From NCBI GenBank assembly GCA_903813345.2, contig CAIIXF020000007.1, positions 24,169,564 to 24,229,563 on the forward strand: 60,000 bases of DNA, given 5' to 3'. Positions 44,501 to 57,874 of the stretch are shown here, piece after piece. This DNA comes from Owenia fusiformis. Its lineage: Eukaryota; Annelida; Polychaeta; Sabellida; Oweniidae. Below the pieces are notes generated by a model. That model saw nothing but the letters and a program-made list of their open reading frames with translations. It was not told the origin of the DNA and made no database searches. How positions within the stretch are numbered: position 1 is the stretch's first letter; every line of letters starts with the position of its first letter. A program made the translations under genes and the position numbers.

Positions 44501-46058
44501 CTGCCCAAAACAAGATATTTAATGAACATTTTTGTTGCATCAAAGTACTGATCAATTTTGTAAATTAGAGGGAACATTTTAAAGTGGAAATATTATACCA
44601 TAAACCAGGCCTAGTACAAGTATTGTCCATAGTAACCGGATAGTATCATACTTATCACTATATTACTGATCATCTGACCTTTATTTTAGGCTAATTCATC
44701 AGAAAATGTTTATTCAGGTAAGATTATGGAAACATAAATAAAGAAACGTTCCATTAATAACTGTAGCAATGTCTATAAGATAAATTACTTATTTACAATG
44801 GCCCTGTATTTTTAATTTTTGTTTATCAAAAGTTGAAATGTATTTTATCAACTGAATAAAATGTTTTATTTTCTGGCATTCCTTCAGATAACCGAATCAC
44901 GCATTTCTATCAAAATTAAAAGACCAGAAAACAGAACATTTATGCTCCATTTCATATACAGAGAATAATCTCAAAACTTGATAAAGAATGCAAAAAAATC
45001 TGCGGAAGCTATCAGAACACACATTGTTTTACATAAAACAGATATAAAATGAAATCTTGCTTTAGACCAGAACACAACATTTAAGTACATCGGTGGTTTA
45101 AAATATGGTATGGTAGACACCTCCAATTTACATCTCAGATACAATAGACCATCTTCGACTTTCAAAGCGGTATATTTCATAGAGCAATTGAAACCTTATG
45201 GATCGTGATTACAGACAGTAATATTTCAAAACACACCATTAATATTAAAAAAATTACAGGTACCATACTAATAGATAAACAAATCATCCCAAATTGACAT
45301 TTTCAATATAAAATACCAAAATCTCCCAAATTTCACACCGTGAGGTTTACCTGTTAAGCCCGTATTTACACTCTCTGAATATCAAAGTGAGAGAACTACA
45401 AGTAATCTATATTGGTTTGTGATGGGTAAATACACCTAAATTAGGAGTTTCCAATTGAAAATTCGAATAGCCAATTACCCTGAGTGAAATCAAAAGAATG
45501 CAAAGGGGAATAATATCTAAACATATACCCCTTTCCAAGACGTCACTCCTTATAGGAGAGCTTCAGAGATGTATTAGGCTCTCACCCTGAGGGCATATTG
45601 TGTTCAATGCTCAAAGGTTACTTTCAAGAGAATGCGGGGTAAACAGAACAAGAGGTAACATTTGTGGAATTTAAACACAAATCCGATAAACTATATACAA
45701 AATCCACTTAATGATTAAAACTGCCCCAGGTAGTTCAATTACCATTAAAATGATACCACACAAACGCTAATTGGTAAATGCCTAAAAACACAAAGTTGGC
45801 TATTGAAGGGTCTAGCGTAGATGCTGGAGTTTTTAATTCTTATCAGTTATCAATAACTTGATTTTGAGTAATTATATTTCATCCAAACAATTTTACAACT
45901 TCAACACAACAAGATGTACCATGAAATGTCTCCGCGTGTGAATTATTTAGCTTCATTAAATCAGAGTGAAAATGGGAGATATGATGGCATAACCTAGATG
46001 CTTTTTGAAAATATGGTCCAGACAAAGCAAAATCTCAACATGTGCCAGGTACCGCAGG
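41546..46058. other. Intergenic, no gene recognised
   Basis: About 4.5 kb of mostly AT-rich sequence. A slightly GC-richer patch at 44310-44480 makes overlapping frames on both strands with no recognisable motif. No exon with both splice signals and a family match was found. Confidence 0.45.
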
Positions 46059-48262
46059 CATACCTGCCAACCTACCGTATTTTTACGGGAATCTACCGTA
46101 AATTTTTCGTTTTTCCGTAAAAAAATGACAAACTACCGTAAAAAAATACCATTTTTTTCCCGTAAAAACGCCCGTAAAAAAATCTACCGTATTTTTTTCG
46201 TAATCTACCGTAAATTTTATTTTTTAAAAACTTGTTTATTCCATGAGAATGGCCGTAAAATCGACCGTAAATTTTTGAAAATCTACCGTAAATTTTCGAA
46301 AATCTACCGTATTTCTGCTAAAATCAACAGTATTTTTGTTCAAACTACCGTAAAATTTCCCGTTATTCGTTGGGAAATGCTGAAAAATTGAATTCTCCCT
46401 GTACTGTCCCTGTAATATTCCTTCAACAACCCGAATATAAATAGGTATCGGCAGGTCTGTGGTTATCAGGTTATTGCGCATTTATATAAGTAAGCTTGCG
46501 TGTAATCAGTCCAAACACCAACTACCACACTAGCTAGAAAGAATTCTTTCTGCCATGATTTTTGTAGTTAACCAAACCCTTTTGTACACAGATCTTTATT
46601 CCGAATGCAACAAAAATATGATTTTAGTTGCGCTTCATCTAAATAAATGAGTGGAAATCATTAATGCGTATGCATATTTAGCGTATGAAATATGCGTAGT
46701 TTGATTTGTTATGATCAGTAATGAACGCCACATATACATTATACATAGTTTAATCAATTTGTTTACAGTACGATAAAATGTTGTATTTTTCATCAGAACA
46801 TTTTATCAGTAACAAATACATAATTAAAAAATAAAGCATTGAGTTCTGGTTTATTATAAAAGTATTGTGATATCCGAATCTGACGATGTCTCAGTGGAAA
46901 GGTTTCAGCAAATGCTCATAACAGATTATTTTTGAAAGACAATTGATCTGTACTTATTTTCTATTTGTGCCAGACAAACACGTTGATATCATTAGAGACT
47001 TGCGAGTGAACAAAGCAATATTTAATACCATATGATTCCAATGTTATATGAACATTATGTCTGTCATTTCAATTCGTTAAAGTGATAGATCATCTAAGAT
47101 GGTGAGTAAAAACGTGTAAAATCCATATTTTGTATTTCAGTAAATGTTTCATTCATGGTATTTCCAAACATCCTGATATCTAAAAAAACTGGTTAGAAGG
47201 TGAATAAAAGTGGAGATATGAATATTGTGTTCGTATTCTTAATCAATCTAGATTTATTGTAAAAGAGTTGTAAAAGAGTTGTTTATGTTCATTTTGCTGA
47301 AACATTAAAATCCATAGTTGCTGTCAGTCCATTGTAGGCATGGTAAATGAAAAATAAAACGTGTTTAGTCTCTATTAATTTTTGAAAATAGTATTATACT
47401 ATAGATATTATATCTATTTTTTCTTGAAAATAATAGTTTCGTATAATTCTCAGGCAGTAGTTCTGATTTAACAACAATATGACCACGTAAACATTGTATT
47501 AATATAGAAAACCGCACTGTAGAAAGGTTTAACTACCGCATTTTTCAAAATCTACCGAAAAATACCGCATTTTGGCAAATCTTCCGCAAAAGTACCAGTT
47601 TTTCAAATAATTACCTAAAAAACTACTGCAATTTTCAAAATCTACCATAAAACTACCGCATTTTTTCAAAATCTTCCGCAAAAGTACCGTTTTTTTCAAA
47701 AAATTACTGTAAAAACTACCGCAATTTTCCAAATCTACCATAAAACTGCCGCATTTTTTCAAAATTTTCCGCAAAACTACCGGTTTTTCAAAAAACTACC
47801 GCATTTTTTCAAAATCTACCGTAAAACTACCGCATTTTTTCAGAATCTTTCGCAAAACTGCCAGTTTTTTAAAAAACTACCGTAAAAACTACCGCATTTT
47901 TAAAATCTACCGTAAAACTACCGTATTTTTTCTAAATCTTCCGCAAAACTACCGCTTTTTTCAAATTTTACCCCAAAATGACACTTTTTTCAAAAATCTA
48001 CCCCAAACCTCTGAAACTACAGTATTTTTTAAAAATCTACCGCAAAAACTACCGTATTTTTTTTAATCTACCGCAAAAACTACCGTTTTTTCTAAAATCT
48101 ACCGCAAAAACTACCGTTTTTTCTAAAATCTACCGCAAAAACTACTGCAATTTTGTTGAAAAATACCGCAAAAACTACCGTATTTTGAAAAAATCTACCG
48201 CAAAAATACAGCAATTTAAAAAAAATCTACCGCAAAATTTTGGTCTTAGGTTGGCAGGTATG
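46059..48262. mobile_element. Element with CATACCTGCCAACC ends and 6-bp target duplication, copy B
   Basis: Starts CATACCTGCCAACCTACCG and ends TTAGGTTGGCAGGTATG, a clear inverted pair. CGCAGG flanks both ends (46053-46058 and 48263-48268). The left 330 bp are runs of CTACCGTAAATTTT phrases. The right 730 bp are dozens of CTACCGCAAAAACTACCG phrases. The middle is plain AT-rich DNA. No transposase frame. Same termini and duplication length as the element at 19163, but a different phrase. Confidence 0.82.
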
Positions 48263-48268
48263 CGCAGG

Positions 48269-49988
48269 TATATTGTAAACTCTCAACTGAGGTGATATTC
48301 AATTAATAAAACATAGTAATTACCCAGTAATAGCCAGCTTGACTTGGCTTTCTATCAAACCTTAAAAACATATCTTGACTGCCTTTTTACAATGTACGTA
48401 TATAATTAGGAGCATAAAATATTCACAAATATAAAGATGATTTTATCTAGGGTTTTGACAAGTCTTTTATGCAGAATATTTCTCTAAACACAATTATTCA
48501 CCCATCTTCAAAAAATGTTGTCTCTTTTGATAACACATTATAGCTGAGATAATTATTGTCATTTAATATTAGCATTAACTTCTTTAAATTCAGTTTTAGT
48601 TAATGGCAATCATATTTGGTTATTCGATTGTAATGTACTCCTTATAAACGCTAAGTGTGGTTAGTGAGTGAACTTTTTTACTACACATGTCATTCATCTA
48701 TAGACTGTTGGATATTAATTTTATTCAATATGAAATTAAAAAGTTACCTGAAAAATTGAAGTGAATATAAGCTAGCAACCAGAGGATGAGTGAGGATTAC
48801 ACATTAAAGACGTCCAGTTTACAATGTGTCAGTTTCCTTCTCATTCTCACTGCCCTCGGTACATTTTTAAATGAATTCAAACTTGATTTCATATCGGAGA
48901 AAATGAATCTTCGGCATTTCAGATCTTTAACATTTCATTTTAAAGAAGCTCTTGATTCATTGACACCCAATTTAAACTTACATTTAAGCACCAAAAGAGA
49001 CAATCACTAACAACAGGAGATGTCATTTGAAACACAAGGCAGGAAAATAAATAAATGGATTGTAAATCGGCTATACTGACTTGATCAACTATTAAATCTT
49101 TGTAGTCTAAATTGTTATAGTACTATTAAGTTTATTTCAATTAAAAGATGAAAGAATTCCATTAAATGTTAGACATACATCTATAATTAGATCAACTTTC
49201 TCAATATTTGCAGTCGCTAATGAATACATTTACCTTAGCAACTGAAATGTGACCACGCCTATTTCTTAAAAGTATGCAGTCTCCTTCTAAATCAACATCA
49301 TAGTACTATCAGTCTTTCTCTTGCTTGTGTGTAATCTCCGACAGTTGTCAAAATAAAGATCTTCAGAAGTTTACAAAGATGACAAAATAAATCATAAAAA
49401 CAATTTTTCGTTGTAACTATCTAAACCTCAAACTATCTTACTGGACAGTTGACAGAAAACCGAGATGAGAGTCGAGATAGCGATTTGAAAAATATGAATA
49501 AAAATAAAAGTCAATGTGCATCTTTTTCAACATAAATTGAAGCCTTGGATTCATATGCCACAGATCTGTTAACTTTTGAATTCAGGTAAAGTTTTGGTTA
49601 ACCACTTTTCCCCGTGAGTACTGGAGAATTGTTTGTAAATGTTTAGACATATCAGAACCCGGCCACACGTTCAGCGTGTTCATTTATGCTTTGCTTATAT
49701 CTATTACCACACTGACAACTTACATGCAAGGGACCGGAGATATTTGGAGAGAGGCCTGTTCAAAAAGTTTTATTCACAAATGTAACTTACTCATTTTATA
49801 ACAATTGATATATTTGCCGTAGCCTGTAACGATATGCAGGCGTATGCAATTGTAAAATATAAAGTGATGGCTGAGAAAATATTACTATTCAATCTTCCAA
49901 CCCATGTATGTTTAGCCAAAATTTCCAGGAATGAAAGTGCGTTCATTTCATTTTAGGCGATAGATGTCTCTGATGGTGGGTGTATGGA
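48269..49988. other. Intergenic flank upstream of TSPEAR
   Basis: AT-rich. An open frame at 48786-49010 begins with a signal-like stretch but is not supported as part of TSPEAR. No other feature seen. Confidence 0.4.
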
Positions 49989-52900
49989 ATGGATGGCATG
50001 TGCCCCAATATTTTCTACATTATCTGGGGACTGATCCTTGCACTGAACGAAACAACAGGAATGCCTGTACTCACACCATGCTCAGGTGAGAGAAAGATAG
50101 CAGAAAATATATTATCTCTACAACTGGAAGTAATAAATCATAATGCAACTTAATTCAAAATGTATAAGTAGGTAGGCAGAAAAGAAAAATATGTTTTAAT
50201 TTTATTTTATTTACTTATTAATTCATGAATCAATCTGTTTTTTGCAAGATGTAATATTTACAATTTCGTCAAAGACTTTAACCACACCTCGTACATTCTG
50301 CATACTGATCAAGTTTGTTTGATGTAGTTTCTCTTTAATTTATTTTCGCTTATCGTAAAATAATTGCCACATTGCTGGACATATGGGATTACGATATCTG
50401 ATTAGTGGTTCCTGCAATTTATTTAAATACCCGAGAATCATTGTTATTACAATATAAAGAGTTCTTCCTTGTTTTGACTTGTGATCCATCATATTTAATT
50501 ATGCCTAGATGTATGTGTGAATAATCAAAACGGTAGGCGTCTTAGTAGTTTAATTGTTTACAAAAATGTCAACAATTCTTTGGGCATATTGTTAAATCTT
50601 ATATGTCTACAAATCAAACTAAAACAATATGAATTTAAAACTATTGAACGTTTAACCTTTACTTTGTTCAAAGTTATTTGTACTTCCGAGGACGGTTTCA
50701 TAAACACAATCATCTTATTGTAACGCAATGGAACATATACGAGGACTGTTTCATAATCTTTTTTTGTACAATTGCAATAAAACATACAGACAAGGAGTGT
50801 TTCATTTTACATAATCACTCTAATGTATAATGTAATAAAACATTTAGAATGTCCCTCAGATTGAAAATGTCAACAACTTAATCGTACCCAAAGTTTCTAA
50901 TAATATTCCATTTATGTACCAGTGTGTTCTTGTACTGTGGTCAACATTTCCAAACGTTTCCTATAAATTAGAATGTCATTATCATAGGTATTGTTTGAGG
51001 TATTGTTTGGGGTAAGTCCCTTGTCATGAGTAGGCTATTATGGATGAACGTGTGCATGTAAGCTTTTGGATAAGTGGTAGTTTGGGAGTAGAACACAATT
51101 GAAAACATATTTCTAAAATGTATTGATGTCGATTTGATATGCTGCTTGTTATGCCTTGTGTCACGATCACTGAACAAAAAGTCTGAAAAATATTTCCTCA
51201 GAAAAGTTTAAAATGTGGCAAGGGGTTTTACCTGGACAACATCATGAATGGGCGGTCCGCTATCATTTATAACGACATCAATTATAGAAATTAACCAAAA
51301 CGCTGACATTTTATTAAAGCCTATACAGGGGTACATTATAGCGGGTTATATTACTTCTTTACTATCAAACCCATTGATACAAAATCATTACCCAGATCAC
51401 AATTGATATCAAAGAGTCCAAACTTAGAAGAGGTGTTTAGAAGTTGAAAATAAAACTACCAGAATTGAAAAGTCAAAGAAAATATAGAGGCGAAATTAGA
51501 AGGTATGGATTGTTTATCGTTTTGACTTCTCCGTGGGTCCCCTACTTCAAAGGGGCTCGAGCTACCTACAGGGATGTCTTTTATGGAGTTTCGTCCACAT
51601 GGTGCAAACATCCTTGGTAGCATGGTGGCCATCGTATGGTCGTGTATCTCATTTCATATCATTTTTGACTCAGTTAATATTTCCATTTTCTTCTTTTTGG
51701 AAATTCATTCAATATTGTAGTGTATATTATAAGGTAAATGTATTCTATGGATAATTAATATATTCCGATTGTGTAATAGATTTTCAGTTACTAATGACTC
51801 TTGTCGTATTCCTATTGTAATTCTTATAAAGCGATGGCTCCGTTATAATGAATTAGATAAATTGTATCTATTTAGAAGTGCATTACATCCAAGAAGTTAT
51901 TTTAATTGTATCTTTATATTCAATGCCTATATATATGGGAATTAAGATCAAAGTGAAGAAGTACTATTTTTGAGTGAAATACTAAAATTTCAAATGGAAT
52001 GTGAGCTATGCTATTCCACCTTGAGGCGAAATCACTTGTTCAACATTGTAATTATCCCATAGATGGTAGCATGATTGAATAAATGGGGCGGAGATTGGGC
52101 AGTAATTGAGTTGTGCCTCATTTATCAAAGCACCGATATTGCTGTTAAATAGATCTTCAAGAAGTCTTTGATAGCGTTTGGAACATATCTGGCCGTGTCT
52201 GTGTGATTTATGACAAGAAAAACCATTATATTTTATTGGGTAAATAATGGAGCGGTGGAGAATAATGATTACTTAGATACATTATGGTCTGCTAGAACTC
52301 AGACAGACAAGATCGGAAATGGTGTAGCGCAGGGCTGGACGATAAGCCCCTTATTATATACGGGAGATATTACGGATACTTTTAACAGAAATGCCTACAC
52401 TTTTATCAGAGTGTTTCACAGTCTTGCTGTTCTCTTGTAAGTTACTGTTTCGATTTCTTTTGATCTCAACGTAAATTGTATACATAATCAATGTTATTAG
52501 ATAAAATTAAAACAATCGGTCGATTGTGGTACCGTTAAAATGAAGAACCTGCGAGAGTCCAGATTGCATGTCTCTACATAGCTCGGTGACAGATATTCAC
52601 GTGCTTTCGTCTCATTCTGGCAAATTATAACGCGTCGAGATGAGTCCATCTATCAAAAGCGCAAGTGTTAATTACAGGTTTTGAAACATAATAATAGCTT
52701 TGTTCAGCAATTTGTAGCACATATTGACATTTTACCCTACGGATATAAGGGTGACGAATGACTTTGCAGCAATATCATTTAATCTGGAGAACGATGACAA
52801 GTGTATGTGTGTAATTATATTGTACAGTGTCCAATTAAGCAGACCTTATCATGCACCTCGATGTTTGTGGCCTTTGATTATGTTGGGCCGACATTAACTA

Positions 52901-55900
52901 TCTCTCTCACTAGACCACTAAATTATTGAAATAACTTCAAAGAGATACATGTATGTTACATATAGGTATTTATGAGGATTTGATTCTCACAATTTTCTAA
53001 ATATTTGTACAACTATATGAACAAGGTGTTTGTGCAGTGTACTCTGCATATATCAAGGTACAATGACTTAAATATAGGGCACGTTTGATGAATATGCTAA
53101 AATATAAAAGTATATGTTACTAAATAGTGTCTAATGTATAGAGACTTAACATTAAGCTCCTCCCCTAGGCATCAATCGAACCGCAAATTTTTACAACTCA
53201 TTTTTCAATGTTTAAAACTATGGTAAAATAAGATAAAAGCTACATTTGTACAATTGATACTTTATGTCGCACTGGATAAATAGAAATTCTATTAAAGTTT
53301 TTATTTTATCTCTAAACTTTTTGTGTTATATTGTGTTGTACATGTTAACTGTCCACACTCTGGCGATCAAAGCTGCGAAATTGATTTATTATCTTATTCT
53401 GAAAAAACTATGGGGTCTTGGTAATGCACAAAATGTCATGATGGAGTCCTTACATGTGTACGAGGCACTGTTTTTATCAATGAATTAAAACAAATGTTTC
53501 AATAGCATGCTTGACATCAAAGTTACATCTTAGTTAGACTGGTCAGATAAATGTCATCCGTGTCTGGGAAAGAAATCGTACAAGGCGCGTACAAAAAGTT
53601 TTAATAATGAAAAGGTGAACAAATACATGAAAAGGGATGTTAGAAAAATTATTGCAAAGATTGAATTGCATAGTTTTATACAATGTAATAACATTTAATA
53701 TGTACACACACTTTTCACTATCAATGGTCCTGTCTTGATGATATTTCACTATTTACCATGTATACTTGAGATAATGTCTGTTCAATTTATACCTTTCTAT
53801 TTCCAGATCTCAAACCTCTCTACTTGCTCAACCGTGTGGCACCAGATCGTCACCACCTACCAAGAGGGATGGAAATTGCTTATGACGATGAATACCTTCT
53901 TCACGCTTATAGGTTTACTTCTTCGACTCAATCGATTCATTTTCCTGCCAATGAAATATTTACAAAATGTGATTTCTTCCCAGAGGAATTTTCCATACTT
54001 GCAACTGTTAAAATACCTAAAACAAGTAACAATCGCCGTGACGAGTGTATTTTCTCATTAGTACCAACACTATCAAACAACATTAAATTGGGGTTGAGAC
54101 TTACAAAGGATAAAATAGTCTTAGATTATTCCGATCATAAAACTAGTCTAGATGAAAAGAAAACAGTGGCATACAAAAACAAGAAATTATTTGACGGAGG
54201 GTGGCACACAATTATCATCACAGTGTCAGGCAACACTGTCACCTTGACAACCGACTGCCAGAAGACCCGCACCAAACGCATCGATAGGATATTTCCAGCA
54301 CTTCTCAGCACAAAGGATTCTGAATTCCACGTTGCAAATTGTCATGGAGCAAAACACTTTTCAGTAAGGATAAACAAATTAAATAATTATGATGACACAG
54401 AAAAATATGGGCAATACTGAGAATGTAGGATAATTATAAGAATATAAAACTTAATTAAACAATATATAAATTGTTATTGGAAATAAATAGTTAAACTGTG
54501 TTTATAATGAAACTTTATAATATCTCATTTGTGATAAATGATGTAACTTGTATTTTAGGGTCTCATTAAACAGCTACTCATCTTGCCTGGTTCAGATGCC
54601 TCCAAACGCGCATGTCCATCTAAGACGCCATCTATACCAGACTTTAAGCCTCCATATGATGGATCACCAGGGGAAGATAACAACATACCAGGTGAACATA
54701 CTTGACACTGTACATAACGTCTGTTAAATCCATATGAATTGAATAGCCTCAAGTTGATACGACTTTGAAATATGAATTCTATTAGAATAATAGTATTTTA
54801 GAAATTATTCCATTTTCAGGGTCATTAACAACGCCAGTCGCTCAATGTACATGGCGAACAACTGGAAAACTCTGGTACGACGTTCATTCAAAAACACTCA
54901 GGGTTTGTTATAGTGGCATCTGGCAGCCTATTCTTCAACCTCCAGGTAAAACTTATTGAACAATCCTCATTACGTATGTAGTTTATTTTACCAATCTCGC
55001 ATTATTACATCGGCTTTTCTTTTTGATACGAATGTTCTAGAATTAATGAATCTATTGTTTTTCTCACATTACTGTTCATTAAATGTCACATAATATCGGT
55101 AAAATGTGTAATCTACACATTAACTTCTTGTCCATTATAAAACTACTTGTAATTACATCAGCAAACGACATACCTCTTGTATATCTTATTTAATATCTAT
55201 CTGTCATCATTTTATTTGCTTAATTTTATATAAAAACACATGTATACATTTTGTATACATGTACAGGGTGACCCAAAAAATGCAACCCTCCATTTCTTCT
55301 ATATTTTTCTTAAATGGAGGTAAATTGCTCTGAGATTTGGCACACAAGGATTTCAATCAATGTGGGATCCTCTGGCAAAGTTTTAATAATCATAGTCTCA
55401 TATTGATAGAGTTATGATTGTTTCAAAATATGAATTTTGGGGTCACCCTGTAAAATAAATATGGTCGTGCGTCCTTGATGCATTTCAGGGCCCCATTACA
55501 TAAAACTAATTTCTTAATTTTTATATACTGGCAAATTACATAATATAATGCTTTTATTCATTTTTAGAACAGAAGCCCAAACAGTTGGACTATATAGAAT
55601 GGTACCAGGATCTTATCACACCGGCTCCAGCCATTGACCTAGATGTCTTCCGAATTCCTGGGGAAGGACTCTTCATGACAATGGCGAATTACAACGACAG
55701 CAGGAAAACTAATCAGGTAGGGGTAGTTTCTCATGTCTTTCTTAAAATTTTAGAAACCTATATCACATACGACAAAAATAGTGTTTATATTAGAATATAA
55801 TTTTCTTACTGACCTCCTTTGTTACTCCTTTATTGGCTGTGATGGCGCGGTGTCGTGTCTTGTAATTTTGGTTTGAAAGACAGGGTGGCGATTCTTCACT

Positions 55901-57702
55901 ATGTAATATCACCGATATTGTAATTTTTATCACTTTTATTCATTAAACATAATTTTGTTAATTTAATACCGTTTAGATCAAATATATTTATTTTACTGAT
56001 AGATGTATTCTACGCAAAACTATCTTTAAATCTAAAATAATTTGCGTTAGTGAGATTAGCCTCCTACCCAATGCAAAGAATCGTTTTTAACAATTGTATA
56101 CATGTATTTTCACTGAGACTTTAGATATGTTAGTCTTGGAATTTTACATCTTAATGTTTTGTTTTACTTTAGGCGTCCGTAGTGTATAAGTGGACTAAGG
56201 GCACATTCAGAATGTACCAGCTCCTCACAACACATGGGGCTCAGAGTTGGGAACACTTTAGGATTGGCAAAATGGTGAGTGCTTAAGAACTTTTGATCAT
56301 CTGAAATTTGATGTTTGAAAAGAAATAGTTTCAGAGTTTTGAACATAGTTTATTTTTTATTTTATTCGTTGCAGTTCTTTATCGCAGTAGCAAACTACGG
56401 CAGCTCTAGAAACGAACAGACCTCTTCAGTTATATATAGATGGCACTCAAAAACTAAACGGTTCAGAATACACCAGGAAATACTCACGTGGACAGCACGC
56501 GACATTGAACATTTTAAGATAGATAAAGAGCATTACATTGCAGTTGCTAATCATGCAAAAGGTTAGACCATTTTAGGAGTTTTACCAATTTCACTTGGTG
56601 AAATATTATTTTCAAGTGATATTGATTGTACAAGTATAAGCAAGGGATTATCATCTATATCATTATGATATGCGATAATATATTTGTTCATTTATTTGTA
56701 TTACCTGCTGGAGTATTTACGTCACTGTTTGTAATATCTGTTGTTTTAGCTTTTACTTTCAAATTTGACATATAACACATGAAAAATCTCAACTATATTT
56801 GAACAGTCCTCGTAGCTTTATTAATCGTTAAATTAAACTCATCATATTGTTCATATTTTCATATATTCCAGGCCAAGAAAACAAGATTAATTCAATCATA
56901 TATAAATGGGATAAAAAGATGCGTAAATTCAGGAGTATTCAGGAGATACCAACAGTTGCTGCATATGATTGGACCCATTTCGTTCTTGATGGATACCACT
57001 TCCTCGTAGTCGCCAACGCATTTAATGGTGTCACTACCAGGATTGATTCAACCCTATATGTATGGCAAAGTGGTCAGTTCGTTCAGTTCCAGACATTTGA
57101 GGTTAGTTTTATGAATAGATGCATAAACGGAAGGCTATGAATGTATTGTCGTTGATAGCCCACTGTTGATATTGACCACAAGTATTACTAGAGTAAAACC
57201 TGTCTTGGTGAACACCACTTCAAGACACATTTTACATTGACTGTGCAAAATCCCCTCTGTAGTGAACACCTACGTACAATGAACTCACAATATACTAGCT
57301 ATGTTTATACTGGTTACACTTAAATTTGAATGGTTACACTTAAGGTTTAACATAATATAAAGCTATTGGTTACACTTAAGTTTGAACATAATATCATAAT
57401 ATAAAGCTAGTGTGTTACACTTCAGTGTAAACGATACAGTGTAAACGATACAAAGTTAGATTTTGATAATTGCATGTCCCGAATCTTGTGACTTAAAATT
57501 GTATTTCTTTGTAGACTACAGGAGCAACTGACTGGGAACATTTTCGTATAGGATACGACCACTACCTCGCTGTTGCAAATGCATTTAATTATGGGCCTCA
57601 GAACTTTGAAAATAGGGACACTTATACGTGCAATTCTACTATTTATAAACTAAACAGAGTGAAGAAACAGTTTGAAAGATACCAGACAATTCTCACACAC
57701 AG
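49989..57702 (+). CDS. TSPEAR: TSPEAR-like secreted protein (LamG/TSPN plus EAR repeats), 3' partial, nine exons
   Basis: Extracellular EAR-repeat protein; vertebrate TSPEAR acts in hearing, tooth and hair development. Exons: 49989-50085, 53807-54363, 54559-54691, 54820-54945, 55568-55716, 56173-56274, 56375-56561, 56872-57101, 57515-57702; phases agree (589 codons plus 2 bases). Exon 1 has an in-frame stop upstream at 49971, a hydrophobic signal (NIFYIIWGLILAL) and a donor CAG/GTGAGA. Joined to exon 2 it gives PCSDLKPLYLL, matching PCTDLRPLDIL of the vertebrate family. Residues about 33-260 are the LamG/TSPN part (FPANEIFTKCDFFPEEFSIL, DGGWHTIIITVSG, IKQLLILPGSDA). Five EAR repeats follow (for example SWEHFRIGKMFFIAVANY, DWTHFVLDGYHFLVVANAFN, DWEHFRIGYDHYLAVANAFN). 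Family members have about seven, so the last exons lie beyond 60000. Confidence 0.92.
50086..53806 (+). other. TSPEAR: TSPEAR intron 1
   Basis: 3.7-kb intron starting GTGAGA and ending CTATTTCCAG. AT-rich. The only possible content is a short reverse-transcriptase-like frame at 52210-52440. Confidence 0.7.
52210..52440 (+). pseudogene. Possible reverse transcriptase remnant
   Basis: A frame reading KIGNGVAQGWTISPLLYTGDI resembles the GVxQGxxLSPLLF motif of LINE reverse transcriptases. Nothing else of the domain (no YADD) is visible nearby, so it would be a very short dead fragment or chance. Confidence 0.3.
55262..55452. mobile_element. 191-bp MITE with mariner-type ends (TSPEAR intron 4)
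   Basis: Starts TACAGGGTGACCCAAAAAAT and ends ATTTTGGGGTCACCCTGTA. The first ten bases match the ends of the full mariner at 4381 (TACAGGGTGA), but the rest differs. It is therefore probably a non-autonomous derivative of a related mariner. TA at both termini. Confidence 0.8.
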
Positions 57703-57711
57703 GTAATGCCT

Positions 57712-57874
57712 CAGTCACATATTGCTCTACGGTGGGCGTACGGCGACCGTAGCTTCCCAAAATCAGAAATATGCAGCATGAAATATGTAGTGATAAGTAG
57801 CACAATGCAGATTTTCTATATATCGGTTTGTGAAGCTACAACCGCCGTACAGCCGCCGTAGAGCAAATGTGACA
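57712..57874. mobile_element. Palindromic MITE, about 163 bp
   Basis: GTCACATATTGCTCTACGG with GGCGTACGGCG on the left mirrors CGCCGTAC and CCGTAGAGCAAATGTGAC on the right. Arms of about 45 bp. It follows only ten bases after the ninth TSPEAR exon. Confidence 0.75.

Noticed and set aside
44314-44568. Pro/Leu-rich 84-codon frame in the 39-50 kb desert
   Set aside because: Overlaps an equally long antisense frame, with no motif, no splice signals and no neighbour support.
46005-48295. Frames rich in YRK/FFK repeats at 46005-46391 and 47529-48295
   Set aside because: They are translations of CTACCGTAAA/CTACCGCAAA phrase repeats inside a mobile element.
48786-48858. Alternative first exon for TSPEAR with a signal-like peptide (SLQCVSFLLILTAL) in the right phase
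   Set aside because: Its donor (GTACAT) is weak and it does not supply the PCxD motif. The exon at 49989 has a strong donor and gives PCSDLKPL.
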